A DNA stretch of 64,000 nt from Humibacillus xanthopallidus (GTDB lineage Bacteria > Actinomycetota > Actinomycetes > Actinomycetales > Dermatophilaceae): the NCBI RefSeq assembly GCF_006717145.1, contig NZ_VFQF01000001.1:2294001-2358000 (forward strand), read 5' to 3'. Shown here piece by piece: positions 1 through 8,866 of this stretch. How positions within the stretch are numbered: position 1 is the stretch's first letter; each line of letters begins with the position of its first letter. The notes under the pieces were generated by a model that saw only the letters and a list, made by a program, of their open reading frames with translations, made no database searches and was not told where the DNA came from. The position numbers and the translations under genes are program-made.

Positions 1-2
1 CC

Positions 3-737
3 GGCATGGTCGGCATGCGAGGAGTGCTCGACCCCGAGGGCGCGGCCATCATCAAGTCCGCGATCGACCCGCTCTGCCTCCCGCGGCCCGAGAAGGACAA
101 GCACGGTCACACGACCGCACCGGACGACCGCACCCCGGCACACCGCCGGATGGACGCGCTGCTCGCCATGCTCCAGCGCGCAGTCGCATCAGGTGACGGC
201 GTGCCGACCACGGACAAGGCCAAGGTCGTCGTCCTCATCGACCTCGACACCCTCCTCACCGACCTGGGCGACGACATCCCCGACGCGTTCCGCCGCAAGC
301 ACCCCACCAGCGACAGCCCCGACACCCGTTCCGGCTCCTGCCGCACCGCCACCTGGCCCGGGACCGGGACCGGGACCGGGATCACCCTCAGCGGCGACGT
401 CCTGTCCCCCGGCGTCGTGCGCCGGATGGCCTGCGACGCCCAGATCATCCCCCTCGTCCTCGGCGGCGACAGCAAGCCGCTCGACGTGGCTCGGCGAAAG
501 CGCCTCTTCACCCGATCCCAACGCTTGGCCCTCGCCGTCCGCGACAAAGGCTGCACCTGGCAGGGCTGCACCATGCCACCGAGCTGGTGCGACGCCCACC
601 ACGTGACCCACTGGGCCTCCGGCGGCCCGACCAACCTGCTCAACGCCGCCCTGCTCTGCCCCAGACACCACACCGCGGTCCACGACCGCATCCTCAACGC
701 CACCGTCACCGACACCGGCGTCACCTGGCACACCTGA
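3..737 (+). CDS. DUF222/HNH endonuclease-like protein (13E12-type), C-terminal part
   Basis: This is the C-terminal part of a protein whose start lies before the window; the frame is open to the first base, so the first in-frame ATG at 6 is not taken as the start. The last third holds an HNH nuclease motif: a Cys pair in GCTWQGC, then DAHH, a spaced Asn in TNLLN and CPRHH near the end, which would bind a metal and cut DNA. The region before it looks like the DUF222 domain of the actinobacterial 13E12/REP family, usually present in many paralogous copies per genome. A run of GGGACC hexamers near 360-378 encodes a short Gly-Thr stretch just before the nuclease half. The gene is convergent with purH. 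The family's biological role is unknown; mobility-related or DNA-processing functions are guesses. Confidence 0.85.
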   Translation, partial: GMVGMRGVLDPEGAAIIKSAIDPLCLPRPEKDKHGHTTAPDDRTPAHRRMDALLAMLQRAVASGDGVPTTDKAKVVVLIDLDTLLTDLGDDIPDAFRRKHPTSDSPDTRSGSCRTATWPGTGTGTGITLSGDVLSPGVVRRMACDAQIIPLVLGGDSKPLDVARRKRLFTRSQRLALAVRDKGCTWQGCTMPPSWCDAHHVTHWASGGPTNLLNAALLCPRHHTAVHDRILNATVTDTGVTWHT

Positions 738-752
738 CTCACCCGCCCCGAA

Positions 753-774
753 TCCCCGCCGGCACCGGCGGGGA
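753..774. terminator. Hairpin between convergent DUF222-HNH and purH
   Basis: A perfect 10-bp inverted repeat (TCCCCGCCGG and its complement) with a 2-nt loop lies just after the HNH stop codon. It can fold on either strand and probably ends both convergent transcripts. Three tandem GGCATGCCC 9-mers follow at about 779-806, each containing the palindrome GGCATGCC. Confidence 0.6.
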
Positions 775-877
775 CATCGGCATGCCCGGCATGCCCGGCA
801 TGCCCCCACCGGGCCGCGCTTTCTCGATGGGGTGACTCGCTCTTTCGATCGAGCGTCGGGCTCTCGGTGGGGTGGCG

Positions 878-2545
878 TCAGTGGGCGAAGTGGCGGGTGC
901 CGGTGAAGTACATCGTGACGCCGGCCGCCTGGGCCGCCGCGATGACCTCGTCGTCGCGGATCGAGCCACCAGGCGCGACGACAGCCCGTACCCCAGCGTC
1001 GAGCAGGATCTGCAGCCCGTCCGCAAAGGGGAAGAACGCGTCGGAGGCCGCCACCGAGCCACGCGCCCGCTCCTCCGCGCGGCGCACCGCGAGGTAGCAG
1101 GAGTCGACGCGGTTGACCTGGCCCATCCCGACACCGACCGCCGCGCCGTCCGTGGCGAGCAGGATCGCGTTGGACTTCACGGCTCGGATCGCACGCCAGG
1201 CGAACTGCAGGTCGGCCAGCGTCGCCTCGTCGGCGGTCTCACCGGCCACGAGGCGCCAGGCCGAGGCCTCGTCGCCACCGGTCACCGCGCCGTCCTCGCC
1301 GCGCACGACGGCGTCGACCTTGTCGACGGTCTGCACGAGCAGCCCCCCGCTGATCGGCCGCGTCTCGATGCGGTCGGCGTTCTCAGCAAGACCAGCAGGC
1401 AGCCGCAGGATGCGCAGGTTCTTCTTCGCCGTGAGGATCTCGAGCGCCTCGGGCTCGTAGTCGGGCGCGATGATGACCTCGGTGAAGACCGGCTTGGCGG
1501 CAGCCGCCATCGCCGCCGTCACAGTGCGGTTCGCCGCGATGATGCCGCCGTAGGCACTCACCGGGTCGGTCGCGTGGGCTCGCTCGTAGGCCTCCTCGAT
1601 CGTGCTACCGACCGCGATGCCGCACGGGTTCGCGTGCTTGATGATCGCGACGGTCGGCTGGTCGCCGTGATCGTGGGCAGCCCGCACGGCTGCGTCGGTG
1701 TCGACGTAGTTGTTGTAGGACATCTCCTTGCCGTGCAGCTGCTCGGCCGAGGCCACGCCCGGACGCCAGTGACGGTAGAGCGCTGCCTGCTGGTGCGGGT
1801 TCTCGCCGTAGCGCAGAGCCGCCGCACGGTCGAAGGTCGCGCCGGTCCACGCCGGGAAGCCCGTGCCGTCAGTCGTGTCGGAGACGACGGTGCCCATCCA
1901 GTTCGCGACGGCATTGTCGTAGCTCGCCGTGTGCACGAACGCCTCAGCCGCGAGGCGACGACGCTCGGCCAGCGTGAAGCCACCCGCTCCGAGGGCCTGC
2001 GTCACGTGGGTGTACGCCGCCGGGCTCGTCACGATGGCGACGCTGGCGTGGTTCTTGGCGGAGGCGCGCACCATCGACGGGCCGCCGATGTCGATCTGCT
2101 CGACGCACTCGTCCTCGCTCGCACCCGAGGCGACGGTCTCGCGGAACGGGTAGAGGTTGACGACGACGAGGTCGAAGGCCTCGACGCCGAGGTCGACGAG
2201 CTGCTGCACGTGGTCCGGGTTGCGGGTGTCGGCGAGGATGCCGGCATGCACCTTGGGGTGCAGCGTCTTGACCCGTCCGTCGAGGCACTCGGGGAAGCCG
2301 GTCAGCTCCTCCACCTGCGTGACGGGCACGCCGGCTGCGGCGATCGTCTTGGCCGTCGAGCCGGTCGACACGATCGCAACCCCGGCCGCGTCGAGTGCCG
2401 TGGCCAGCTCGGCCAGACCCGTCTTGTCGTAGACGGAGACGAGCGCGCGCTTGATCGGGCGGCGGCCGTCGCCCTCGGTGGACGTTGCAGTGGACGACGC
2501 GACAGACGACTCGGTGTACGACGCAGCGGACGGGGCGACGGTCAT
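878..2545 (-). CDS. purH: Bifunctional AICAR formyltransferase / IMP cyclohydrolase
   Basis: PurH carries out the last two steps of IMP synthesis: it formylates AICAR with 10-formyl-tetrahydrofolate and closes the ring. The 555-residue protein has an N-terminal MGS-like cyclohydrolase domain (about residues 30-160; [41 protein letters not shown]) and a C-terminal transformylase domain with the KHANPCG signature near residue 301. The ATG at 2545 has a good ribosome site (AGGAG, 7 nt upstream). The first 30 residues are Ser/Thr/Ala-rich and precede the conserved start, giving a slightly long N terminus. It lies downstream of purN on the same strand, and the 155-nt gap carries a ZTP riboswitch, so purH is probably induced when the AICAR derivative ZTP accumulates, that is when folate is short. 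Confidence 0.97.
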   Translation of the reverse strand: MTVAPSAASYTESSVASSTATSTEGDGRRPIKRALVSVYDKTGLAELATALDAAGVAIVSTGSTAKTIAAAGVPVTQVEELTGFPECLDGRVKTLHPKVHAGILADTRNPDHVQQLVDLGVEAFDLVVVNLYPFRETVASGASEDECVEQIDIGGPSMVRASAKNHASVAIVTSPAAYTHVTQALGAGGFTLAERRRLAAEAFVHTASYDNAVANWMGTVVSDTTDGTGFPAWTGATFDRAAALRYGENPHQQAALYRHWRPGVASAEQLHGKEMSYNNYVDTDAAVRAAHDHGDQPTVAIIKHANPCGIAVGSTIEEAYERAHATDPVSAYGGIIAANRTVTAAMAAAAKPVFTEVIIAPDYEPEALEILTAKKNLRILRLPAGLAENADRIETRPISGGLLVQTVDKVDAVVRGEDGAVTGGDEASAWRLVAGETADEATLADLQFAWRAIRAVKSNAILLATDGAAVGVGMGQVNRVDSCYLAVRRAEERARGSVAASDAFFPFADGLQILLDAGVRAVVAPGGSIRDDEVIAAAQAAGVTMYFTGTRHFAH

Positions 2546-2617
2546 GGGTGCACTCCTGGTTCGGTGACATCGGGCGCGGCTGCCGGGGTCGGTGGACCCG
2601 ACGGCATCCGTTCTCGC

Positions 2618-2690
2618 GAGGCACCCAGGCGGTCGATGCTCCCGACGTCACTCCCCGGTGGTCACCCACCTGCGCCAGTCGTGTGCGACC
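2618..2690 (-). ncRNA. ZTP (pfl) riboswitch upstream of purH
   Basis: Read on the minus strand, the DNA just after the purN stop shows the hallmarks of the pfl/ZTP aptamer: GACTGGCG, then a GGTGGG-tga-CCACC stem followed directly by GGGGAG, and about 20 nt later the conserved CCGCCTGGG block. These are the signature parts of the ZTP riboswitch, which senses 5-aminoimidazole-4-carboxamide ribotide (ZMP/ZTP) and commonly controls purH and one-carbon genes in actinobacteria. A short GTCGG/CCGAC hairpin lies between the aptamer and the AGGAG ribosome site and may be the expression platform. The aptamer is inside the presumed purN-purH transcript, so it would adjust purH relative to purN. Confidence 0.88.
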
Positions 2691-2700
2691 AGACTACCGG

Positions 2701-3357
2701 TCAGGCGGCGCCGATCCGAACTCGTCGACCCTCGACGGAGAAGCCCTCCCGGGCGAGCCGGGCCACCATCTCGACGAGCAGGTCGCGCTCCTGCACCTTG
2801 ATGCGCTCGTGCAGGCTCTCCTCGGTGTCGTCGTCGTCGACGGTGACGACGCGCTGCTCGATGATCGGCCCGGTGTCGACGCCGGCATCGACGACGTGGC
2901 ACGTCGTGCCGGTCACCTTGACCCCGTAGGCGAGCGCGTCACGCACGCCGTGCGCCCCGGGGAAGCTCGGCAGCAGGGCCGGATGAGTGTTGATGACCGG
3001 CTGCGCTCCCAACGTGGCCGGCCCGAGGATCCGCATGAAGCCCGCCGTCACGACGAAGCGAGGGCCCGCTGCCGAGACGTGCTCGGCGAGCGCGACGTCC
3101 CACGCACCGCGGTCGGAGAAGTCGCCCGGGCGACACACGAACGTCGGTATGCCGGCCCGCTCGGCCCGCACGATGCCCTCGCACGGGCGGTCGGCCCCCA
3201 CCGCGGCGATGCGCACGGGGTAGTCGGGGGCCGCAGCGGCGTCGATGAGCGCCTGGAGCAGGGTGCCCGAGCCCGAGACGAGCACGACGACCGGCACGTC
3301 GCCGTCGCGGCCCTGATCGTCGACGACGGTCGGATCGCTGGCGGCGGCGTTTGTCAC
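2701..3357 (-). CDS. purN: Phosphoribosylglycinamide formyltransferase
   Basis: PurN adds a formyl group from 10-formyl-tetrahydrofolate to GAR, the third step of purine synthesis. The protein (about 218 residues) shows the family signatures VVVLVSGSGTLLQAL near the N terminus, the catalytic Asn/His region NTHPALLPSFPGAHG, and VDAGVDTGPIIEQ with the catalytic Asp. The open frame extends further upstream, but the GTG at 3357 is preferred: a TAGACT box ends exactly 7 nt before it, as in other leaderless genes of this window, and homology begins soon after. No ribosome site is visible. It forms a unit with purH, separated only by the ZTP riboswitch, and lies near the PerM-like gene, an arrangement known from other actinobacteria. 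Confidence 0.95.
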   Translation of the reverse strand: MTNAAASDPTVVDDQGRDGDVPVVVLVSGSGTLLQALIDAAAAPDYPVRIAAVGADRPCEGIVRAERAGIPTFVCRPGDFSDRGAWDVALAEHVSAAGPRFVVTAGFMRILGPATLGAQPVINTHPALLPSFPGAHGVRDALAYGVKVTGTTCHVVDAGVDTGPIIEQRVVTVDDDDTEESLHERIKVQERDLLVEMVARLAREGFSVEGRRVRIGAA

Positions 3358-3364
3358 GGCGACG

Positions 3365-3370
3365 AGTCTA
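3365..3370 (-). promoter_or_regulatory. Leaderless -10 box of purN
   Basis: TAGACT on the minus strand fits the TANNNT -10 pattern and is followed by 7 nt and then the GTG start, so transcription would begin at the start codon itself. No clear -35 was seen. Confidence 0.5.
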
Positions 3371-3476
3371 GCTACGCAGCCCCGTGCCGCCGCCCCGCGG
3401 ACCGAGGCCCCATCCACCGACAGGCAGCGGCCCGGTCGAGGTCCCGCCCGTCGACAGGCAGCGGTCCTAACCCTGA

Positions 3477-3574
3477 CCCGCCAACCGCAGGGCTGCCGTC
3501 CCGACGCTGCCCCGCCAACCGCAGGGCTGCCGTCCCGACGCGGCCCCGCGAACCGCCCAGCCGCCGTCCCGACG
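3477..3574. repeat. 34-bp direct repeat, 2 good copies plus 1 degenerate copy
   Basis: The 263-bp gap between purN and the next divergent gene contains a tandem repeat of period 34 starting at about 3477, 3511 and 3545. The shared part begins CCCGCCAACCGCAGGGCTGC; the third copy has diverged. A 13-mer CGACAGGCAGCGG also occurs twice just before the array (about 3417 and 3452). No gene is seen here. The repeats sit in the upstream region of both flanking genes. Confidence 0.75.
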
Positions 3575-3620
3575 AGGCCCTGCCGACCGCGTGGTCGGCG
3601 GCGTGGGCGAGGATGGTGTC

Positions 3621-4013
3621 ATGACCGAGCCGAGCCGCGAGCAGGAGATCGCCCTCGCCCGCGAGCGCGCCAAGAGGTCCCTGCCGCTCATCGCGTTCGT
3701 CCTTCTCGGACTGCTCGCCATCTCGCTGCCGCTGCCGAAGCGCTTCGTCGCCGCCCTGCCGCTCCTCGTCGCCGCCTACCTCAGCGTCCGGCTGCTCCGC
3801 TTCATCAAGGACCGGCCGACGAGCGAGAAGCTCTGGACGGCGCTCAGCCTCGGCATCATCGTCGCGATGCTGCTGACACTCGTGGTGCAGGTCTTCTTCT
3901 ATGGACCGGTGAGCGCCTACGAGCAGTGCTACGACCAGGCTCAGACCGCCACGGCGCGAGCCTCGTGCGAGCAGCTCCAACGCTCAGGACTGCTCGGCAC
4001 GCTGCTCAGCTGA
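3621..4013 (+). CDS. Small integral membrane protein of unknown function
   Basis: A protein of about 130 residues with a charged N terminus (TEPSREQEIALARERAKR) followed by three likely membrane helices (LIAFVLLGLLAISLPL, FVAALPLLVAAYLSV and LGIIVAMLLTLVVQVFF). The C-terminal part, outside the last helix, has two Cys (EQCYDQ and ASCEQL) that could form a disulfide. I do not recognise the family. The ATG at 3621 is chosen because AGGA lies 7 nt upstream; GAGGAT 6 nt before it could also be a leaderless -10 variant. Upstream in-frame starts would add residues without conserved character. Its last 8 nt overlap tail to tail with the convergent PerM-like gene, so the two transcripts must run into each other. 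Confidence 0.75.
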   Translation: MTEPSREQEIALARERAKRSLPLIAFVLLGLLAISLPLPKRFVAALPLLVAAYLSVRLLRFIKDRPTSEKLWTALSLGIIVAMLLTLVVQVFFYGPVSAYEQCYDQAQTATARASCEQLQRSGLLGTLLS

Positions 4014-5577
4014 CAGCCGACGCGTTGCTCTCCGGCGAGGTCTTCGCGCTCTCCGAGGCCGGCTCGTCCGAGCCGGCGGGCTCGGAGGAGCCTGAGTCGA
4101 CTGCTTCGAGCGTGCCCACAGCGGCGTCGGTCTTCCGCGACTGCGCCACATCACCGGCGGCGTCGTCACTCCCCAGGCCTCCGCTGCGTCCGCCCACCTC
4201 GAGGCCGGCGGCGTTCCGGGCGCTGACCGTCGTGACCGCGCCCTGAGCAGGGTCGTCGGTGTCATCGGTGGCGCCCGTGCCGCCCGTGTGATCGGTGTCG
4301 TCCGCGCCGTCGGTGGAGTCCGCGGTCGCGGAGCCGCCCCGCTTCTCCTTGTGCCGTTCGCGCAGGACGGCGATGCCCAACCAGGCCAGGGCGCCGAGCA
4401 GCACCTCGGCCGCGAGGGCGAGGAACAGCGCCAGCAGCGGAACGCCGACGCCACGTAGCCGGTCGACGCCGACTGCGCCGTTGCCGAGCGCCGTCACGGC
4501 AACGACAACCACGACGGCGATGAGCCCGGCCACCACGGTGGCGCTGAGGCGCGCGCGGAGGTTGCCGAAGAACTCGAGCTCGCGGTCGACGCGCCACCCG
4601 ATGAGGACTCCGGCGGCGACGGGAAGGACGAGGACGGCATACAGGATCGAGGGGTAGTCGGCCGCCTCGGGCACGGCGCCGAGCACGGGGACGAGGGGCA
4701 GCAGGCCCGGCGCCGCCGCGGCGGGCGAGACCGTCGAGCCGAGGGCGAGCGAGAAGCCCGGGCCAGCGACGAAGCCGAGGGCCCACGTCACGGCGTTGCC
4801 GAGGAGGGCGAGCTGGGCGATGCCGACGATGACGGCGCCGCCGAGGTTCACGCCGTAGTCGGACTGGATCGAGGCGACCGCCGAGAAGGTCATGACGAGG
4901 CGCAGCACGACGACGCCGGCTCCGATCGCGATCAGCAGGCCGGCGCCGAGCCAGCCCACCCGCCAGACGGTCGGCAGCCACGTCGGGCCACGGCGGAAGA
5001 GGGTGCGCACGAAGGCGGGCGACTCCTCGTCGTCGGGTCGCAGCAGGACGAAGCCCAGGGCGACCACGGGCACGAGCAGAGCCCCCGGCACGGCGGCGAA
5101 GCCCGGGGCGGCCACCCCACCCAGGGTGAGGAGGGCGAAGACCCCGGCCATGATCAGGTAGCCGCCGAGGAAGCCGGGCACGACCCCCCGCAGAGCCGTG
5201 TCGCTCCAGTCCCCGGCGCCGACCGCGGCGCGCTGGGTCGCGGCGAGCCGACGTGCCCAGCGATAGGCGATGTAGACGTTGACGGCAAAGAGCAGCAGGG
5301 GTGTGAGCGAGACGGCGACGCCGCCGGCACCGATCGACTGGCCGTGACCGAGGAACCAGATGCCGCTGCCGACGGAGACGGCCGAGAACCAGCCCACCGA
5401 GCTCTCGGGAGCAGCCACCCAGCCGACGAGCGCCGGTAGGACGACGACCACCCAGGTGCCGATCGCCGCCAGAGCCCCGGCGCGCAGGGAGGCCGGGATC
5501 GCGGACGGCGGGCGGGCAGGCGTGGTCAGTGGTCTCACTCCTCGAGGTGGTGCGGTCGGGCTTCGGCCCATGGTCAC
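4006..5577 (-). CDS. DUF6350 / PerM-like polytopic membrane protein
   Basis: A 523-residue protein with about ten hydrophobic helices starting at AALAAIGTWVVVVLPALVGW-like sequence after a 30-residue Pro-rich leader, and a long hydrophilic C-terminal tail (about 110 residues) rich in Asp, Thr, Ser and Glu. Length, layout and position beside purN match the actinobacterial DUF6350 family, which includes M. tuberculosis PerM (Rv0955), linked to cell division and envelope integrity under stress. The assignment rests on architecture and synteny, not on a diagnostic motif. The start is unsure: GTG 5577, ATG 5571 and GTG 5538 are in frame and none has a convincing ribosome site. It is divergent from the polysaccharide deacetylase gene, with 131 bp between. 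Confidence 0.75.
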   Translation of the reverse strand: MTMGRSPTAPPRGVRPLTTPARPPSAIPASLRAGALAAIGTWVVVVLPALVGWVAAPESSVGWFSAVSVGSGIWFLGHGQSIGAGGVAVSLTPLLLFAVNVYIAYRWARRLAATQRAAVGAGDWSDTALRGVVPGFLGGYLIMAGVFALLTLGGVAAPGFAAVPGALLVPVVALGFVLLRPDDEESPAFVRTLFRRGPTWLPTVWRVGWLGAGLLIAIGAGVVVLRLVMTFSAVASIQSDYGVNLGGAVIVGIAQLALLGNAVTWALGFVAGPGFSLALGSTVSPAAAAPGLLPLVPVLGAVPEAADYPSILYAVLVLPVAAGVLIGWRVDRELEFFGNLRARLSATVVAGLIAVVVVVAVTALGNGAVGVDRLRGVGVPLLALFLALAAEVLLGALAWLGIAVLRERHKEKRGGSATADSTDGADDTDHTGGTGATDDTDDPAQGAVTTVSARNAAGLEVGGRSGGLGSDDAAGDVAQSRKTDAAVGTLEAVDSGSSEPAGSDEPASESAKTSPESNASAVS

Positions 5578-5708
5578 AAGGGACGGGCGCCGGGGCGAGC
5601 ACCCACGCCGTGCGGGACCGCTTCGAACTGTGAGGCACGGAACCCGTCCGTTTCGGCATCCCGTGTCAGTGGTCAGGCAGACACTGGGGGTGAAGGGGGA
5701 TGAACACC

Positions 5709-6401
5709 ATGCACATCAAGTACCTCGGACGGTTCGCCGCGCTCGTCACGGCGCTCGCACTCACCAGCACTCTCACCTCACCGGCGCCGCCGCCCACGGC
5801 TGCCGCAGCACCCACGGCCGTCACGACCGTGGCCACCGCACCCGTGGCCTACGCCGGCACGGTCTACTTCACCTTCGACGACGGCCCGCACGCGACCTGG
5901 ACGCCGAAGATGCTCGCCGTCCTCAAGAAGTACGGCGCCAAGGCCGTCTTCTTCGAGGTCGGCCAGAACGTCTCGTGGTACCCGTCGATCACCCGCTCGC
6001 TGCGCGCGAACGGCATGCTCATCGGCAACCACACGTGGAGCCACCCCAACCTCACCACCCTGTCGACGGCCTCGGTGACGTGGCAGCTGAACAAGATGGA
6101 GTCGGCTCTCGGCTACCGGCCCCGCTGTGTGCGCCCGCCGTACGGCGCGACGAACAGCCGCATCGCGACGATCATCGCCAACCGGGGTCAGCGTCAGATC
6201 CTCTGGACCGTCGACCCTCGCGACTGGTCGCGCCCCGGCACGTGGACCATCGTCAACCGGGTCCTCGCCAACGTGCGCCCCGGCTCGCGGATCCTCATGC
6301 ACGACGGCGGCGGTGACCGCTCGCAGAGCGTCGCCGCGCTCGACATCCTCATCCCGAAGCTGCGCGCCCGAGGCTACGTCATCGGCCTGATGGCCTGCTG
6401 A
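5709..6401 (+). CDS. Secreted polysaccharide deacetylase (NodB family)
   Basis: An exported carbohydrate esterase of family 4 that would remove N-acetyl groups from cell-wall glycan such as peptidoglycan or chitin-like material. An N-terminal signal peptide (LGRFAALVTALALTSTL) and a Pro/Ala/Thr linker precede a NodB domain with all main motifs: TFDDGP (catalytic Asp and metal Asp, about residue 55), NHTWSH (two metal His, about 107), RPPYGA, and a C-terminal LMHDGGG with a catalytic His. ATG 5709 is preferred over ATG 5700 because the AGGGGG ribosome site has normal spacing (about 9 nt) only to the former. The gene is followed by a hairpin made of an inverted pair of the GTATGCC word and is convergent with sucD. 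Confidence 0.92.
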   Translation: MHIKYLGRFAALVTALALTSTLTSPAPPPTAAAAPTAVTTVATAPVAYAGTVYFTFDDGPHATWTPKMLAVLKKYGAKAVFFEVGQNVSWYPSITRSLRANGMLIGNHTWSHPNLTTLSTASVTWQLNKMESALGYRPRCVRPPYGATNSRIATIIANRGQRQILWTVDPRDWSRPGTWTIVNRVLANVRPGSRILMHDGGGDRSQSVAALDILIPKLRARGYVIGLMAC

Positions 6402-6424
6402 CCACCACACGCCAAGCCACAGCC

Positions 6425-6457
6425 CGGTATGCCGTCCGGTGGCGGGCGGCATACCGG
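6425..6457 (+). terminator. Hairpin of paired GTATGCC words after the deacetylase gene
   Basis: CCGGTATGCCG and its exact complement (11-bp arms, 11-nt loop) lie 24 bp after the deacetylase stop. The arms are two oppositely oriented copies of the dispersed word GTATGCCG. It probably ends transcription of the deacetylase gene. Confidence 0.65.
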
Positions 6458-6516
6458 CGCGGGACGGCGACGGCGACGGCAACATAGACCGCAACGGCAA
6501 CGGCGACCGCAACGGC

Positions 6517-6550
6517 GACGGGCGGCCACCCGTGAGGGAGGCCGCCCGTC
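6517..6550 (-). terminator. Intrinsic terminator of sucCD
   Basis: GACGGGCGGCC and its complement form an 11-bp stem with a 12-nt loop, 23 bp after the sucD stop on the minus strand. Between this and the GTATGCC hairpin lies a short CGGCAA/CGGCGA hexamer-rich run. Confidence 0.7.
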
Positions 6551-6572
6551 GACAGGCGTTCGAGCAGCGTGC

Positions 6573-7466
6573 TCAGCCGGCGAGGCCCTGCATGATCTCG
6601 CGCATCAGCTGAGCCGTCTCGGACGGCGTCTTGCCGACCTTGACGCCGGCGGCCTCGAGGGCCTCCTTCTTGGCCTGGGCGGTGCCCGAGGAGCCCGAGA
6701 CGATGGCGCCGGCGTGGCCCATGGTCTTGCCCTCGGGGGCGGTGAAGCCGGCGACGTAACCGACGACCGGCTTCGTCACGTGCTCCTTGATGTAGGCGGC
6801 AGCGCGCTCCTCGGCGTCGCCGCCGATCTCGCCGATCATGACGATCGCGTCCGTGTCAGGGTCGTTCTGGAACGCCTCGAGGCAGTCGATGTGCGTCGTG
6901 CCGATGATCGGGTCGCCGCCGATGCCGACGGCCGAGCTGAAGCCGAAGTCACGCAGCTCGTACATCATCTGGTAGGTCAGCGTGCCCGACTTCGACACGA
7001 GGCCGATGCGGCCCGTGCCCGAGATGTCGGCCGGGATGATGCCGGCGTTGGAGACACCCGGGGTGATGAGGCCGGGGCAGTTGGGGCCGACGATGCGCGT
7101 CGTACCCTTGCCCTTGGCGTAGTTGTAGAACTCGGCGGTGTCCTTGACGGCGACACCCTCGGTGATGACGACGGCGAGCGGGATGCCCGCGTCGATCGCC
7201 TCGAGGGCGGCGGCCTTGGTGAAGGCGGCCGGCACGAAGATGACGGTGACGTTGGCGCCGGTCGCGTCGATGGCGTCCTGGACCGTGCCGTAGACGGGGA
7301 CGGTGACGCCACCCTCGAAGTCGACGGTGGTGCCCGCCTTCCGCGGGTTGACGCCGCCGACGATGGTCGTGCCCGACTTGAGCATGCGCTGCGTGTGCTT
7401 CATGCCCTCGGAGCCGGTCATGCCCTGGACGATGACCTTCGAGTCAGCATTCAAAAAGATCGACAT
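6573..7466 (-). CDS. sucD: Succinyl-CoA ligase, alpha subunit
   Basis: Alpha subunit of succinyl-CoA synthetase, which couples succinyl-CoA cleavage to nucleoside triphosphate formation in the TCA cycle. The 297-residue protein has the CoA-binding Rossmann start ([16 protein letters not shown]), the NCPGLITPG segment, [12 protein letters not shown] and the phosphohistidine motif [14 protein letters not shown], in which the His carries the phosphate. Length is normal. It follows sucC after 38 bp, so the two are co-transcribed and their products form the alpha-beta unit. A strong hairpin follows at 6517-6550. Confidence 0.97.
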   Translation of the reverse strand: MSIFLNADSKVIVQGMTGSEGMKHTQRMLKSGTTIVGGVNPRKAGTTVDFEGGVTVPVYGTVQDAIDATGANVTVIFVPAAFTKAAALEAIDAGIPLAVVITEGVAVKDTAEFYNYAKGKGTTRIVGPNCPGLITPGVSNAGIIPADISGTGRIGLVSKSGTLTYQMMYELRDFGFSSAVGIGGDPIIGTTHIDCLEAFQNDPDTDAIVMIGEIGGDAEERAAAYIKEHVTKPVVGYVAGFTAPEGKTMGHAGAIVSGSSGTAQAKKEALEAAGVKVGKTPSETAQLMREIMQGLAG

Positions 7467-7504
7467 GGCAGATGTGCCTCAGTTCCTTCTCTAACGACTC
7501 GGGG

Positions 7505-8680
7505 TCAGTTCGCGGCCAGCTCGGCGGCCCTGCGGGCCGCGCCGTCCATGGTCTCTTCGATGATGACGCGGGGGTGGGCCCGCTCCGCGAGGATGCGGCG
7601 GCCCTCCTCGACGTTGTTGCCGTCGAGGCGCACGACGAGCGGGCGGTCCTCCTCGTCACCGAGCGCGTCGAGCGCGCCGACGATGCCGTTGGCGACGGCG
7701 TCGCAGGAGGTGATGCCACCGAAGACGTTGACGAAGACGCTCTTGACCTGCGGGTCCGAGAGGATGATGTGCAGCCCGTTGGCCATCACCTCGGCGCTCG
7801 CGCCGCCACCGATGTCGAGGAAGTTGGCGGGCTTCTGGCCGCCGAACTCCTCACCGGCGTAGGCGACGACGTCGAGGGTGCTCATGACGAGCCCGGCCCC
7901 GTTGCCGATGATGCCGACCGAGCCGTCGAGCTTGACGTAGTTGAGGTCCTTCTCCTTGGCCGCGGCCTCGAGCGGGTCCGCGTGGGCCGAGTCCTCGAGG
8001 GCCTCGTGGTCGGCGTGGCGGAAGCCGGCGTTCTCGTCGAGCGTCACCTTGCCGTCGAGCGCGACGATCTCGCCGTCCTCGGTCTTGACGAGCGGGTTGA
8101 CCTCGACGAGCGTCGCGTCCTCCTCGCGGTAGACGGTCCACAGCTTCTGGATGACGCTCGCGATCGCGGCCTTGTCGGCCTCGTCGAAGCCGGCCGCGTC
8201 GACGATCTCCTGCGCCTTGGCGGCGTCGATGCCGGTGTTGGGGTCGACGGCGACGCGGGCGAGCGCCTCGGGCCGCTCTACGGCGAGCTGCTCGATCTCC
8301 ATGCCGCCCTCCTTGGAGCACATGGCGAGGTAGGTGCGGTTGGCCCGGTCGAGCAGGACGGAGAAGTAGTACTCCTCGGCGATGCGAGCGCCCTGGGCGA
8401 TCATCACGGTGCCGACGGTGTGGCCCTTGATGTCCATGCCGAGGATCGCCTCGGCCGCAGCCTGCGCCTCGTCGGGGCTCTTCGTCACCTTGACGCCGCC
8501 GGCCTTGCCGCGTCCGCCGGTCTTCACCTGTGCCTTGACGACGGTGACGCCGCCGGACTTCGGCCCGATGCGCTCCGCCGCTGCTCGCGCTTCCTCGGGG
8601 GTGGTGGCGATGGCGCCGGCAAGCACGGGCACCCCGTGCTTCTCGAACATGTCTCGGGCTTGGTACTCGAAGAGATCCAC
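7505..8680 (-). CDS. sucC: Succinyl-CoA ligase, beta subunit
   Basis: The beta subunit carries the nucleotide-binding ATP-grasp fold and pairs with SucD. The mature family start is [18 protein letters not shown]; the GTG at 8680 directly before it is chosen, although the frame is open for 36 more codons of unrelated low-complexity sequence. Motifs seen: [16 protein letters not shown] in the nucleotide site, [20 protein letters not shown] and the C-terminal CoA-ligase part [14 protein letters not shown]. Length (391) is typical. It is first in the sucC-sucD unit. Confidence 0.96.
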   Translation of the reverse strand: MDLFEYQARDMFEKHGVPVLAGAIATTPEEARAAAERIGPKSGGVTVVKAQVKTGGRGKAGGVKVTKSPDEAQAAAEAILGMDIKGHTVGTVMIAQGARIAEEYYFSVLLDRANRTYLAMCSKEGGMEIEQLAVERPEALARVAVDPNTGIDAAKAQEIVDAAGFDEADKAAIASVIQKLWTVYREEDATLVEVNPLVKTEDGEIVALDGKVTLDENAGFRHADHEALEDSAHADPLEAAAKEKDLNYVKLDGSVGIIGNGAGLVMSTLDVVAYAGEEFGGQKPANFLDIGGGASAEVMANGLHIILSDPQVKSVFVNVFGGITSCDAVANGIVGALDALGDEEDRPLVVRLDGNNVEEGRRILAERAHPRVIIEETMDGAARRAAELAAN

Positions 8681-8866
8681 GGGTGGGGTCCGTCCTCGTC
8701 GTCGATTCGTATCGTCGTCGACTGAACCGCTCTGGCGTCCCGGGGCCCCCGCGCTGGTGCTCGGTCGGTCCCTGCGCGCGCGGCGCAACCGAATCAGGCT
8801 GTCTCGTGGACTCTAGTGCCCGCGCACAGGGCCGATCGAACCGGGCCGCTCAGGATCGGACGAAGA
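8681..8866 (-). promoter_or_regulatory. Leader and probable promoter region of sucCD
   Basis: This 186-bp gap upstream of sucC holds no gene. On the minus strand a TAGAGT box at about 8810-8815 is a possible -10, which would give a leader of some 120 nt; no convincing -35 was found. A weak GAGG lies about 14 nt before the GTG start. Confidence 0.3.

Noticed and set aside
6429-8725. Long plus-strand frames over sucD and sucC
   Set aside because: They are antisense to two certain TCA-cycle genes and show no motifs.
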